From: Patiria pectinifera
Taxonomy: Eukaryota > Echinodermata > Asteroidea > Valvatida > Asterinidae
Direction: 5' to 3'
Assembly: GCA_029964075.1 (NCBI GenBank)
Contig: CM057141.1
Location: 1,364,001-1,428,000 of the forward strand
DNA length: 64,000 nt
Shown: positions 48,501 through 53,640 of the stretch, in pieces
Position numbering within the stretch: the first letter of the stretch is position 1
Layout: each line of letters begins with the position of its first letter
Made by a program: the position numbers and the translations under genes
The notes under the pieces: model-generated
Told to the model about the DNA's origin: nothing
The model's database searches: none
The model's input: the letters and a program-made list of their open reading frames with translations, nothing else

Positions 48501-49626
48501 CAAATGGTACATACAGAATTTACAAGACCAACATTAACTGTGAGCTTTTACAATTTGCTTTAAAAACAGATTTAGAAAATAGTCTAATTTGGGGAAACCC
48601 ATTTTCTGAGGTGGAACCAGGGGTGCGTTTTGGCGGTCATAACCAAGAATTGGTTCGGTGGTTTCTTGTCTGTGAATTTCTTCGGCAATTTTAATTGGAT
48701 TAGAATTACGCATGATCATGTAGTACTCAAATTCCCAAAACAAATTAACCAAAGAGAAACCATCGAACCAATTCTTGGTTATGACCGCCAAAACGCACCC
48801 CAGGTTAAGCGGGTCGCTTTCAGGTAGTCCGCATGCATTCCAGGCTCCTTTGACGAATAGGGTTACCAAAATGTGCGTGCGTCTTTTCTTTAAGAACGCA
48901 TGCAGCATGAACACGAACGTGGTGCCACATCAAAAATGGCTTCCGAGTTTAAGTTGCCGAATAAGTCTATAGTTTCAATTACAAAAGTAAATGAAAACAA
49001 TATCTACGGACAGAATGGGGAATTTAAAAAACACCACTTAATTTAAAAACTAAACAATTCATTGGAAAAAAAAGGAATTAAAAAATTTAAGGAGAAAAAA
49101 AAAACCGTCTAATCTTCAGCCGTCAATGGACCGATCCAGTAAGCCCCGCCCACTGCGCACGTGGGCAAATTAACACGCGCTCCTCTCCAATGCCACGCTG
49201 CATTTTCCTGCCGCGCGCATCGTACGCACACGCACGCATGTCGGACTTTAGTGCACGCACGTCGGACATAAATCACGGCTGTGATTGGTCAGAATACCAT
49301 GGGGCGGTGCTTACTGGATCGGTCCATTGCCAACCGAAATGACCAGCCACCCAATCCAATGAATGGTATTATTTATGCTAATTTCAAATTAAAAAAAGAG
49401 GGAACAAAAGTTTTAAAAAGAAAGGCAAAACACTCTTCATCGGGAACCCTGATGACAAAATTCCAAGTGTACCTTCGGCAGCTGTTTGGCGATGTCCCCA
49501 CCAACAAACACGGCTTCCAGGTAGACCCACAGGTTCTGCACTTGCATCCATTGTTCTATGATCTCACTGGTGTTGGACAGATTCTGAACCCATTGTTGAA
49601 TGGTCTTCTTGAACGGCGCATTGTAT
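12129..49626 (-). CDS. DNAH5/8: Axonemal outer-arm dynein heavy chain (DNAH5/DNAH8 type), 3' two-thirds of the gene, 51 exons
   Basis: Motor subunit of the ciliary/flagellar outer dynein arm, which uses ATP to slide doublet microtubules. I placed 51 exons by GT-AG boundaries; every junction phase is compatible and the joined frame is open for about 3,028 codons. Domains in order: linker; AAA1 (Walker A GPAGTGKT, Walker B CFDEFN); AAA2 ([16 protein letters not shown]); AAA3 ([17 protein letters not shown]); AAA4 ([17 protein letters not shown]); coiled-coil stalk with microtubule-binding domain; AAA5; AAA6; C-terminal domain ending [10 protein letters not shown]. The C-terminus and the AAA1 region match the DNAH5/DNAH8 group (sea urchin alpha-chain class); I cannot separate 5 from 8. 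Family members are about 4,600 residues, so the N-terminal tail is missing and should lie beyond the right edge. All four P-loops are intact, so the gene looks functional. I found no second gene within its introns; they hold transposon and minisatellite sequence described separately. Confidence 0.96.
13135..13347 (-). CDS. DNAH5/8: Dynein exon 50 (C-terminal domain)
   Basis: Encodes [20 protein letters not shown] and [19 protein letters not shown], the conserved 'FW..GFF.PQGFLTA..Q'. Phase 0, 71 codons. Confidence 0.97.
14090..14242 (-). CDS. DNAH5/8: Dynein exon 49 (C-terminal domain)
   Basis: Encodes [20 protein letters not shown] and [18 protein letters not shown], the usual 'Q E..R...L....R..L..L..AI.G...M' pattern. 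Phase 0, 51 codons. Confidence 0.97.
14779..14935 (-). CDS. DNAH5/8: Dynein exon 48 (C-terminal domain)
   Basis: Encodes [20 protein letters not shown] and [17 protein letters not shown], matching outer-arm C-terminal domains. Ends in phase 0. Confidence 0.96.
15731..15891 (-). CDS. DNAH5/8: Dynein exon 47 (C-terminal domain)
   Basis: Encodes [20 protein letters not shown], conserved in all axonemal dyneins. Two bases (AC) carry over. Confidence 0.97.
16203..16304 (-). CDS. DNAH5/8: Dynein exon 46 (C-terminal region)
   Basis: Encodes [20 protein letters not shown], the universal '[10 protein letters not shown]' motif. 34 codons, phase 0. Confidence 0.97.
16910..17026 (-). CDS. DNAH5/8: Dynein exon 45 (C-terminal region)
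   Basis: Encodes [20 protein letters not shown], the universal '[13 protein letters not shown]' motif. Phase 0, 39 codons. Confidence 0.97.
17534..17689 (-). CDS. DNAH5/8: Dynein exon 44 (AAA6 to C-terminal domain)
   Basis: Encodes [18 protein letters not shown], a dynein hallmark, and [18 protein letters not shown]. Phase 0, 52 codons. Confidence 0.97.
18236..18618 (-). CDS. DNAH5/8: Dynein exon 43 (AAA6)
   Basis: Encodes [54 protein letters not shown] and [19 protein letters not shown], a near-complete AAA6. The largest coding exon after the terminal one. Confidence 0.97.
19205..19370 (-). CDS. DNAH5/8: Dynein exon 42 (AAA6 start)
   Basis: Encodes [20 protein letters not shown], the canonical 'LLL.R...PDR' strand. 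One base (G) carries over. Confidence 0.95.
19655..19892. repeat. Dispersed repeat related to 45211-45472
   Basis: Shares CGAGCCATTATTGGCG..., AAACGTACTTG and GCACATATTTGTATTCCC with the 45-kb copy. The part with GAGGCACATAGCTAGAGGGG is in the opposite orientation there. It ends about 15 bp from the donor of the dynein exon at 19907-20028. Confidence 0.45.
19907..20028 (-). CDS. DNAH5/8: Dynein exon 41 (before AAA6)
   Basis: Encodes [20 protein letters not shown], a recognised dynein 'W....W.N...LS' element. A dispersed repeat ends only about 15 bp from its donor. Confidence 0.93.
20077..20394. mobile_element. MITE with ~35-bp terminal inverted repeats
   Basis: Left end CTGGGCCAAGTTCGCGCAAG and complement of right end CAGGGCCAAGTTCGGGCAAG; subterminal GTCGAC/GTTGAC words repeat inside. 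Lies in a dynein intron. Confidence 0.7.
21130..21320 (-). CDS. DNAH5/8: Dynein exon 40 (before AAA6)
   Basis: Encodes [20 protein letters not shown], the conserved 'R.L.E.DKLMF..L' motif, and [10 protein letters not shown]. One base (G) carries over. Confidence 0.95.
21717..21831 (-). CDS. DNAH5/8: Dynein exon 39 (AAA5-AAA6 region)
   Basis: Encodes [20 protein letters not shown] and [15 protein letters not shown], a typical dynein segment. Two bases (AA) carry over. Confidence 0.94.
22520..22763 (-). CDS. DNAH5/8: Dynein exon 38 (helical strut after AAA5)
   Basis: Encodes a charged helix ([20 protein letters not shown]) and [20 protein letters not shown], matching the helix pair that props the stalk. 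One base (G) carries over. Confidence 0.95.
23320..23502 (-). CDS. DNAH5/8: Dynein exon 37 (AAA5 end)
   Basis: Encodes [20 protein letters not shown] and [18 protein letters not shown], the strongly conserved AAA5 C-terminus. Phase 0, 61 codons. Confidence 0.97.
23970..24125 (-). CDS. DNAH5/8: Dynein exon 36 (AAA5)
   Basis: Encodes [20 protein letters not shown] and [20 protein letters not shown]. Phase 0, 52 codons. Confidence 0.96.
24283..24438 (-). CDS. DNAH5/8: Dynein exon 35 (AAA5)
   Basis: Encodes [20 protein letters not shown] and [17 protein letters not shown], the AAA5 core strands. Phase 0, 52 codons. Confidence 0.96.
24675..24895 (+). repeat. SINE/LINE 3'-tail-like fragment
   Basis: Contains GGGGTTCAAATC (B-box-like), GTGTCCTTGGGCAAGCCACT and GCGATGGACTGGCGCCCCAT, words widespread in animal tRNA-SINEs and CR1/L2-type tails. 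Ends about 30 bp from a dynein exon. Confidence 0.6.
24925..25093 (-). CDS. DNAH5/8: Dynein exon 34 (AAA5)
   Basis: Encodes [20 protein letters not shown] and [17 protein letters not shown], the beginning of AAA5. Confidence 0.95.
25618..25745 (-). CDS. DNAH5/8: Dynein exon 33 (coiled coil 2 end)
   Basis: Encodes [20 protein letters not shown] and [15 protein letters not shown], the universal dynein 'LI.GL.GE..RW' motif where the stalk rejoins the ring. Two bases (AG) carry over. Confidence 0.96.
26425..26562 (-). CDS. DNAH5/8: Dynein exon 32 (stalk coiled coil 2)
   Basis: 46 codons of Ala/Gln/Lys/Glu-rich helix ([20 protein letters not shown]), the returning strand of the stalk. Confidence 0.94.
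26649..26923. mobile_element. MITE with TGGGCCAATT-type ends
   Basis: Left TGGCCCAATTTCATTGTGCT pairs with the complement of the right end TGGGCCCAATTACATAGCGC; interior rich in GCTTA/TAAGC words. The element at 45597-45822 has the same layout. Confidence 0.55.
27132..27218 (-). CDS. DNAH5/8: Dynein exon 31 (microtubule-binding domain end)
   Basis: Encodes [20 protein letters not shown] and INKEVLPLK. Phase 0, 29 codons. Confidence 0.95.
27430..27818. mobile_element. AATAAGCC MITE, copy 1
   Basis: About 385 bp ending AATAAGCCATTTGCGAGT (left) and ACTCGCAAGTGGCTTATT (right). More than 85% alike by eye to the copy at 60897-61284. No coding potential. Confidence 0.8.
27968..28096 (-). CDS. DNAH5/8: Dynein exon 30 (microtubule-binding domain)
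   Basis: Encodes [20 protein letters not shown] and [14 protein letters not shown], the tip of the stalk that contacts tubulin. Phase 0, 43 codons. Confidence 0.95.
28495..28577 (+). repeat. Dispersed repeat, copy 1 (related to 47970-48076)
   Basis: Both contain GACTTTGTACAGTGTTTTTC followed by a related stretch ending AATCAGC(G/T)GATCC. In the 47.9-kb copy the GTACAGTGTTTTTCAAT word is itself duplicated. Confidence 0.55.
28671..28913 (-). CDS. DNAH5/8: Dynein exon 29 (coiled coil 1 to microtubule-binding domain)
   Basis: Encodes [20 protein letters not shown] and [20 protein letters not shown], the standard entry into the microtubule-binding domain. 81 codons, phase 0. Confidence 0.96.
29414..29515 (-). 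CDS. DNAH5/8: Dynein exon 28 (stalk coiled coil 1)
   Basis: 34 codons of Ala/Lys/Gln-rich coiled coil ([19 protein letters not shown]). Phase 0 at both ends. Confidence 0.93.
30160..30382 (-). CDS. DNAH5/8: Dynein exon 27 (stalk begins, coiled coil 1)
   Basis: Encodes [19 protein letters not shown], then a charged heptad-like helix ([20 protein letters not shown]) that starts the antiparallel stalk. Confidence 0.95.
30780..31006 (-). CDS. DNAH5/8: Dynein exon 26 (AAA4 C-terminal lobe)
   Basis: Encodes [20 protein letters not shown] and [16 protein letters not shown]. Two donors are possible; the one at GAGAG|GTATGA (position 30780) restores the family join ...[18 protein letters not shown], so I chose it over the one about 20 bp further on. 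Confidence 0.92.
31462..31626 (-). CDS. DNAH5/8: Dynein exon 25 (AAA4)
   Basis: Encodes [20 protein letters not shown] and [17 protein letters not shown], conserved AAA4 motifs. Phase 0, 55 codons. Confidence 0.95.
31793..32290 (-). pseudogene. Decayed tandem copies of the 3' part of the dynein exon at 32348-32501
   Basis: Within the intron, segments near 31793-31860, 31915-31985, 32066-32130 and 32218-32285 align to the exon's end at 32345-32412 (shared order CTCCT..GACA..ACGTTA..GAG..TCCAA.A.GCTT..). Spacing is about 120-155 bp with TTGTCACTGTC-rich sequence between. All are degenerate and none carries the whole exon. Confidence 0.55.
32348..32501 (-). CDS. DNAH5/8: Dynein exon 24 (AAA4 Walker B)
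   Basis: Encodes [20 protein letters not shown] and [20 protein letters not shown]. Decayed copies of its 3' part lie in the following intron (31793-32290). Confidence 0.95.
32974..33104 (-). CDS. DNAH5/8: Dynein exon 23 (AAA4 Walker A)
   Basis: Encodes [20 protein letters not shown] with P-loop GVGGSGKQS, then [16 protein letters not shown]. Two bases (AG) carry over. Confidence 0.97.
33403..33655. mobile_element. MITE (TIR TGATGTGATCAAGCT...), copy 1
   Basis: About 253 bp with ~33-bp inverted ends (GATGTGATCAAGCTACATCA and complement of the right end GATGTGATGCGATCAAGCTG). A second copy lies at 39821-40078 in another dynein intron. Confidence 0.8.
33734..33926 (-). CDS. DNAH5/8: Dynein exon 22 (before AAA4)
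   Basis: Encodes an acidic insert [20 protein letters not shown], then [20 protein letters not shown] and AMIHLVK. The 'FFKDA..H' strand leads into AAA4. Confidence 0.93.
34441..34547 (-). CDS. DNAH5/8: Dynein exon 21
   Basis: Encodes [17 protein letters not shown] and [13 protein letters not shown]. Two bases (AG) carry over. Confidence 0.9.
34659..35130. repeat. 11-bp minisatellite (GATTGACTTGT)n, about 43 copies
   Basis: Reverse complement of the 4.7-kb array unit. It fills most of a dynein intron, up to about 30 bp from the donor of the exon at 35157-35336. The long minus-strand ORF across it is intron read-through, not a separate gene. Confidence 0.97.
35157..35336 (-). CDS. DNAH5/8: Dynein exon 20 (AAA3-AAA4 link)
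   Basis: Encodes [20 protein letters not shown], a near-universal dynein signature, and [15 protein letters not shown]. Its donor opens directly into the long 11-bp minisatellite at 34659-35130, which stays in frame with this exon for about 170 codons if unspliced. Confidence 0.96.
35490..35599 (-). CDS. DNAH5/8: Dynein exon 19 (AAA3 C-terminal lobe)
   Basis: Encodes [20 protein letters not shown]; ends in phase 0. Confidence 0.92.
36014..36227 (-). CDS. DNAH5/8: Dynein exon 18 (AAA3 sensor region)
   Basis: Encodes [37 protein letters not shown] and [15 protein letters not shown], all typical of AAA3. One base (G) carries over. Confidence 0.95.
36851..36973 (-). CDS. DNAH5/8: Dynein exon 17 (AAA3 Walker B)
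   Basis: Encodes [20 protein letters not shown] and [12 protein letters not shown], with Walker [10 protein letters not shown]. Phase 0, 41 codons. Confidence 0.96.
37517..37651 (-). CDS. DNAH5/8: Dynein exon 16 (AAA3 Walker A)
   Basis: Encodes [20 protein letters not shown] (P-loop GEQGTAKT) and [16 protein letters not shown]3 nucleotide state regulates motor-microtubule coupling in characterised dyneins. Confidence 0.96.
37766..37908 (-). CDS. DNAH5/8: Dynein exon 15 (approach to AAA3)
   Basis: Encodes [20 protein letters not shown], the conserved 'PN.D..R..FL' strand before the AAA3 P-loop. Ends in phase 0. Confidence 0.94.
38276..38450. repeat. Diverged foldback repeat of the 11-bp minisatellite family
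   Basis: Left side has TCAAAAGTCCAGTCACAAG; right side has repeated GGACTTGTGAAGGCTTGTGA, so the two arms are inverted relative to each other. Confidence 0.6.
38502..38751 (-). CDS. DNAH5/8: Dynein exon 14 (AAA2-AAA3 link)
   Basis: Encodes [36 protein letters not shown] and [18 protein letters not shown]. One base (G) carries over. Confidence 0.93.
38922..39062 (-). CDS. DNAH5/8: Dynein exon 13 (AAA2 C-terminal lobe)
   Basis: Encodes [20 protein letters not shown] and [11 protein letters not shown]. Phase 0, 47 codons. Confidence 0.9.
39130..39490. repeat. Degenerate array of AATCACAAGTC-like units
   Basis: Many variant copies (CACAAGTCATCA, AATCACAAGT) through the intron, reaching within 30 bp of the donor of the exon at 39519-39760. 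Confidence 0.85.
39519..39760 (-). CDS. DNAH5/8: Dynein exon 12 (AAA2 Walker B and sensor)
   Basis: Encodes [20 protein letters not shown] (Walker B), LANGDRIPM and [14 protein letters not shown], standard AAA2 motifs. Confidence 0.96.
39821..40078. mobile_element. MITE (TIR TGATGCGATCAAGCT...), copy 2
   Basis: Same element and same orientation as 33403-33655, highly similar along its length, for example GATTTGAAAAGAGCACAATC and GAAGTGGCCCTATTTTGGCC. Confidence 0.8.
40670..40916 (-). CDS. DNAH5/8: Dynein exon 11 (AAA2 Walker A)
   Basis: Encodes [20 protein letters not shown] (P-loop GPSGAGKT) and [20 protein letters not shown]. One base (G) carries over to the next exon. Confidence 0.96.
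41506..41667 (-). CDS. DNAH5/8: Dynein exon 10 (AAA1-AAA2 link)
   Basis: Encodes [16 protein letters not shown] and the 'L..HP.WCLK..Q' pattern that precedes the AAA2 P-loop. Phase 0, 54 codons. Confidence 0.93.
42153..42287 (-). CDS. DNAH5/8: Dynein exon 9 (AAA1 C-terminal lobe)
   Basis: Encodes [20 protein letters not shown] and [13 protein letters not shown], the usual AAA1 small-domain signature. Phase 0, 45 codons. Confidence 0.95.
42905..43099 (-). CDS. DNAH5/8: Dynein exon 8 (AAA1, sensor region)
   Basis: Begins [19 protein letters not shown] and continues [20 protein letters not shown], the conserved second half of AAA1. Phase 0, 65 codons. Confidence 0.96.
43260..43626 (-). CDS. 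DNAH5/8: Dynein exon 7 (AAA1: main ATPase site)
   Basis: Carries Walker [21 protein letters not shown], then [18 protein letters not shown] and Walker [14 protein letters not shown]1 is the main hydrolytic site in dyneins and both motifs are intact. The segment [20 protein letters not shown] runs into the next exon. This region is diagnostic of the DNAH5/8 group. Confidence 0.97.
43872..43950 (-). repeat. tRNA-derived SINE head
   Basis: Minus strand reads GGCAAGATAGCTAACTTGGT (A-box-like) and GCTGGTTCGAATCCAG (B-box GGTTCGAATCC). No anticodon stem of correct geometry, so not a tRNA gene. Confidence 0.6.
44165..44337 (-). CDS. DNAH5/8: Dynein exon 6 (entry to AAA1)
   Basis: Encodes [14 protein letters not shown] and [16 protein letters not shown], the conserved lead-in to the first AAA module. 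Two bases (AG) of the last codon carry over. Confidence 0.93.
44830..45054 (-). CDS. DNAH5/8: Dynein exon 5 (linker end)
   Basis: Encodes [14 protein letters not shown] and [20 protein letters not shown], characteristic of the linker just before AAA1. Phase 0, 75 codons. Confidence 0.92.
45211..45472. repeat. Dispersed repeat related to 19655-19892
   Basis: Shares CGGGCCATTAT, TTAAACGTACTTG and GCACATATTTATTCCC blocks and, inverted, the GAGGGGTGTTT...GAGGCACAT block. Confidence 0.45.
45597..45822. mobile_element. MITE-like element with TGGGCCAA ends
   Basis: Left TCTGGGCCAAATTCCATGGC and complement of the right end CCTGGGCCAAAGAGTGCTGC; interior GCTTACG/CGTAAGC words. Same layout as 26649-26923. 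Confidence 0.5.
45823..46050 (+). repeat. SINE-like fragment with A/T-rich simple tail
   Basis: Opens with GGTTCGATTCCTGCCCTGAT (B-box), contains CTGGGGTTTTCCTCCCACAT, common in SINE/LINE tails, and ends in AATAATAATAACAATAAA. Confidence 0.6.
46122..46283 (-). CDS. DNAH5/8: Dynein exon 4 (linker)
   Basis: Encodes [19 protein letters not shown] and [11 protein letters not shown]. Phase 0 at both ends, 54 codons. Confidence 0.9.
47051..47258 (-). CDS. DNAH5/8: Dynein exon 3 (linker)
   Basis: Contains the family hallmark [18 protein letters not shown] followed by [11 protein letters not shown]. Completes the split Gly codon from exon 2 and ends in phase 0. Confidence 0.93.
47970..48076 (+). 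repeat. Dispersed repeat, copy 2 (related to 28495-28577)
   Basis: Shares GACTTTGTACAGTGTTTTTC and the AAATCAGCTGATCC end with the 28.5-kb copy, with a short internal duplication. Confidence 0.55.
48220..48383 (-). CDS. DNAH5/8: Dynein exon 2 (linker)
   Basis: Encodes [18 protein letters not shown] and a helical [16 protein letters not shown] stretch, as in axonemal dynein linkers. Two bases of the last codon (GG) carry over to the next exon. Confidence 0.9.
48619..48803. mobile_element. GGGGTGCG MITE, copy 1 (intact)
   Basis: About 185 bp with ~45-bp inverted ends (GGGGTGCGTTTTGGCGGTCA; complement of the right end starts the same). Another copy, split by a second element, is at 60865-61431. 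Confidence 0.85.
49124..49329. mobile_element. MITE with 30-bp terminal inverted repeats
   Basis: Left CAATGGACCGATCCAGTAAG and complement of the right end CAATGGACCGATCCAGTAAG match exactly over these 20 bases. The interior is CG-rich compared with the flanks. Confidence 0.85.
49473..49626 (-). CDS. DNAH5/8: Dynein exon 1 of this window (linker, N-terminal part)
   Basis: Contains [19 protein letters not shown], typical of the start of the dynein linker (DHC_N2). The first base completes a codon begun in an upstream exon that is not in this window. Acceptor CTGCAG; donor GTACAC; ends on a whole codon. Confidence 0.9.
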
Positions 49627-50031
49627 CTGCAGGTGCAAAACAGGTGGAAACATAACGCAAAGGTTAGATATTATTGCAAGACAATAGGGCGTGTTCAATG
49701 ACGGCCATCTCTGTAGGAGAACTGCAGCTGTGTGTTTTTACACAATCAAGCACGCATTGCGCAGTGTTGAAAATGTTCCAAACACGCGTGCTTGTTGCTC
49801 GAAATCTGTTCGAAATACGACACTGCCGATGCACGTTATGCAAGTTCCCAGTCAAAATGCTGATGCACGTGGATGGTCTGTAGGAAATGACATCATTTGA
49901 ACGAGACCAATAACATGGTTGTGAGTGTTTGATAACTTACACTGGATGCTATGCATGAACGCGCTTTGCCACCACAAACGAGATCTCTACAAATGGAAAT
50001 CAACAAAGTTATTAGAAAGTACAACAGATAT

Positions 50032-50106
50032 TGACTGGAGTGGGGTTTGAGCCTGCGACCTCCGGATTGCCGTTCCGGTGCTCTACCAACTGAGCTATCC
50101 AGCCCT
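50032..50106 (-). repeat. tRNA-derived SINE head or tRNA-Ala-like pseudogene
   Basis: Minus strand folds almost as a tRNA: GGGCTGG acceptor start, D-arm TAGCTCAGTTGGTAGAGC, anticodon stem CCGGA/TCCGG with loop ACGGCAA (anticodon GGC), variable GGTCG, and a GGCTCAAACCCC T-region. Position 33 is C instead of T and the acceptor pairing is imperfect, so it is more likely a SINE or pseudogene. Confidence 0.55.
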
Positions 50107-51013
50107 ATGTTGTAAGTTCCCATTTTTAATGCCTTTGTTCAAGGGGGGCTAGAAAAACTCTTTGAAAATCTAAGAGAATATTTTATTGGTTTAATGGTTT
50201 TGTGAAAGCTGAATCAAATATCTTCTCTCCCCTTTCCAAAAAATAAGGCTACTACATCATGTGTAAGTAAGGTAAATATAAACGGTAATATACCACAATA
50301 GACCACATATATAATGTACCAGGTAATGACACTTTGTTTTTTCACTGTCAACAACTTAACTGTACACGTCGGCCTATGTATTTTATTTAAAAAACCTGGC
50401 TAATATTAAAAAAGCAATCAAATTGCATCCAAGTACACGTCAGTTGAGTGAAAGGGACACTACTTTAAACTGTATTATGTCAATCACTTCATGACAGGAA
50501 TTGTGCTCTTTTTTTTAAGTCAAACTTGATCTTTACACAAAAGGAGAGATGAAAAGACAGCAGTAAAAATGTCATTATCAGAGAAGTCAAGTGTTTGTTA
50601 AGGACGTGTCCCCCATGACAGGCTGATTACTCCAACAACTCAGGCTTAACATTAGCCATCGGTTGTGCATCTACATGTTGAGTTTGCTATGCAGAGGACA
50701 CCTCGGCAGTGTATCTTTGGCGCAGAGGATATGTGTCTGCACAAGATTGCTATTAATGGCATCTTGACATGAACAATTCATTCAGCGCAAAACAACTTGG
50801 TGTGTGAGAAGCTTTCAGAGTCTTGTTACGGCAAAATACCAGAATTTATGGTGAATATACACAAACAATTGTGAAAATTACTGGAAACACAATTCCCCCA
50901 TCAGCTTGGAGCTCCCAGTCCTCCACATTAATCTATTTGATGTACTAGTTATATCATCAATCTGAAGCAACTTTTAACTACAATTTTGTTGGAAGGATTC
51001 ACTCTCTGGAAAA

Positions 51014-51952
51014 ATGAATGCTTCATCGACAGATCCTTTGGCCGTGTCCCCGCTCTTTGTCGCTTTCCGTACTTGTTTCATCAGCTGCCTTGGATTGCTG
51101 ATCATAGCTGGAAACATTCTTTCCATTGTTGTGACTCGTCAGGTACCAGACTTGGCAGACAGTACTAAGATCTTGATGACATCTTTGGCAGTAGCTGACC
51201 TCACAGTTGGATGTTTGACGGCATTTAGTGCCATAGCTTCGGCTATGAACCACTGGCCCTTCGGAGACATTGCTTGTCAGGCTTTCGCTATTGTTCTAAC
51301 ACAAGCTTTAATCGTGTCAATATTTTCCCTCATCTGTTTGAACATTGAGCGCTACATTGCCGTCACCCGACCCTACAAGTTTCCTGTTTGGTGCTCCCGG
51401 CGTCGTGTTATTATCAGTGTCATTTTGTCATCAACTCTATTTTTGTGTTTAACCACTGCAACATTATACCTAACTGGAGTACAGTATTTCGAAGCTCCAG
51501 CTGTATGTCTTGTCGTAAAAACTTCTGCAGCATTAAACACTTTGGCCCTTCTATTCCTTGACATAATTCCAGTGTTTATCATGATGTGCATATACTATCG
51601 CATCATTAAGATCAGCCGAGAGCATGAGAAACGAATCAACCAGAACGATCCCAACAACAAAAACAACATCCAGGACAACAAAGCTCTGAAGACGTTCGTC
51701 GTCGTCACTCTGGCTTTTGCAGTTTGTTTCACCCCACAAAAGATAATAAGAATCATTGAGGCTTACACCAATGTGGAGACTGCATATTGGCTTCAATTTA
51801 TGGTGACGTGGCTTTTTGTGTCCAATAGTATCTGCAATGTTTTCATCTACTGTCTGTTCAATCGCTCCTACCGACAGAAAGCCAAGAAAATCATCACAAA
51901 CAGATTACTCTGTTGCAAAAGTTCAGTGGAACCTGTGAACATTCCAGTTTAA
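51014..51952 (+). CDS. Class A (rhodopsin-type) GPCR, cluster gene 1, intronless, 312 aa
   Basis: Seven-transmembrane receptor, probably a surface chemoreceptor coupling to a heterotrimeric G protein. Visible: N-glycosylation site at Asn2; TM1 with the GN pair (LLIIAGNILSIVV); TM2 LAVADL; TM3 ending NIERYIAVTRPYKF (ERY in place of DRY); the TM3/ECL2 cysteine pair (DIACQ, PAVC); TM6 AVCFTP, lacking the Trp of CWxP; TM7 NVFIY, Val where NPxxY has Pro; a basic tail KAKKI and cysteines CC that could be palmitoylated. No intron is needed. The start is supported by all paralogs sharing it and the preceding context TGGAAAAATG. ECL2 is two residues shorter than in genes 2 and 3. It resembles echinoderm lineage-specific GPCR expansions; the ligand is unknown. 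Confidence 0.95.
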   Translation: MNASSTDPLAVSPLFVAFRTCFISCLGLLIIAGNILSIVVTRQVPDLADSTKILMTSLAVADLTVGCLTAFSAIASAMNHWPFGDIACQAFAIVLTQALIVSIFSLICLNIERYIAVTRPYKFPVWCSRRRVIISVILSSTLFLCLTTATLYLTGVQYFEAPAVCLVVKTSAALNTLALLFLDIIPVFIMMCIYYRIIKISREHEKRINQNDPNNKNNIQDNKALKTFVVVTLAFAVCFTPQKIIRIIEAYTNVETAYWLQFMVTWLFVSNSICNVFIYCLFNRSYRQKAKKIITNRLLCCKSSVEPVNIPV

Positions 51953-52967
51953 GGGGAAAAACATCATTGCAGCCCAATGGGAAGAATAAGATGAATTTGT
52001 GTTGCCAACCTTTACATCACTTGCTGTACAGACTAACATACTCGACGCCATTCAATACTTTCAAACAATATTCCGTTGAGAATGCAGATGTTTCCTTTAA
52101 CTTTGTGCTTAGTGTGATAATCACTTTTGTAATCAAGCGTTAATTCACGAATCAACCCATCCACTTCTCAGTAAACAATTTACAGTCAAATTTGAATTAC
52201 ACAAATATCAAATAAAAATATGTCCAAACAGTTTTTAAAAAAATTGAAAATCTGGTATAAAGTCTTCAGTGTTTTACATTCCTCACCAAGCATGCCAAGA
52301 GGCTAATAATTTGCAAAGTTAAACAGGCGTCCATCTAGAATTACGTCTTAATTTTTAAACCTTTGATCTTACTTTTGGACCAGTATAAAAGGTTAAAGAA
52401 AACTGTTGAAAATCTGATCAGGTATTAGATTTTGCAATTTTGAGTGTTTTTGCAATATTCGGACATTAGATTTTGCTGGTGCAATACTCGGGTTATTATG
52501 AGAGAGAAAAGTGACGGCTTTGTCCCGTTTCGAGACGCCTCTCTCGCAGACTGATCATTGATATTTAACATGTCTGAGAACATACATGTGTCTTAACAAA
52601 TTCAGTGTTGAGTCATTAGTTCCAGGCACCGAGCCTTGTTTCAGATAGAAATAGTGAAGTTGTCACGTGGCTTAAATGTAGATGTTGTTCAGTGATTTGA
52701 ATGGGACTCACAGAATTGTATCATTTCAATGACATAGACTTGCAGCCTCATTTGGATTGAAGTTGTTGATCTACACATAAAATAAGTACAAGTTTGTCCA
52801 TGATGTTGTCGTAGGATTTCTCCCTTGATAAAAACTGGGAACAATGTTCTTTTATAATGAGCTGGGGACGCATGTTCAATTCAAGTAAAATTAACTTCAA
52901 CTGCCACCAATGTGCCAATTATAAAGTTCCAATATCAGGCGTCAGTACATGTAATGAATAACAAATA

Positions 52968-53640
52968 CAGGGTGAGTAAAAACAAAGCGGAACTCAAACC
53001 CCAAAAAATGTATTTCATATATAAAAAAATATGCAGCACCAAAAATAATGACTGGAAAGCCTATTTCATGAACTACTTTTCGATGAAAAAATTACTTAAA
53101 TTGCTCAATCCGTTCAAAGAACTGGTATGTCGCCATTTAAACACAATGACCCTAAACGCTCTTTCGTCAAAAAAATGCCATTTCAAAAATCGTTGTCTCA
53201 ATTGTCTTCAAACATCACCAGCGATAAAACATCAGTTTAAAAGTTTAAAATTTTCAACAAAGTCCTTTTGAAGGCCGTCTTAAAAAAAGAAGTGGATTTT
53301 ATAAATCATATTTTGCTTGCCTACGCAGGGTTGTTAATATTGTGTACTACAGTTGTTGACAGTTGTTGAATCAAGTATTCTGTGTCATTTTCTTTGTTGT
53401 TCAAAACAGTCAGAACACCAAATAAATTGGGGTGTTTTTTTTTGACAAAACAGGTTTTAGAATTATTGCGTTTAAATGGCGATATTCTTTGAACAGATTC
53501 AGTAATTGCAGCATTTTTTTCATCTAAAAGTAGTTTATGACATTGGCTTTCTTGTCATTATTATTTTTAGTGCTAAATACTTTTTTTAAATATGAAATAC
53601 ATTTTTGGGGGTTTGGGTTCTGTTTGTTTTGACTCACCGC
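52968..53640. mobile_element. Mariner-like foldback element with TA target duplication
   Basis: About 670 bp whose halves are inverted copies: the + strand at 52968-53153 resembles the minus strand at 53452-53640 (AAAAATGTATTTCATAT shared). It begins CAGGGTGAGTAAAA and is flanked by TA at 52966-52967 and 53641-53642. Paralogous units at 55800 and 57965 show the unoccupied site. It encodes no transposase. Confidence 0.85.

Noticed and set aside
50032-50106. Functional tRNA-Ala(GGC) gene on the minus strand
   Set aside because: Position 33 is C, the acceptor stem is imperfect, and similar decayed copies occur at 11.6 and 43.9 kb, indicating a SINE family.
52912-53271. 119-codon plus-strand ORF
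   Set aside because: It lies in one arm of the foldback element at 52968-53640; a similar ORF appears on the other strand in the other arm.
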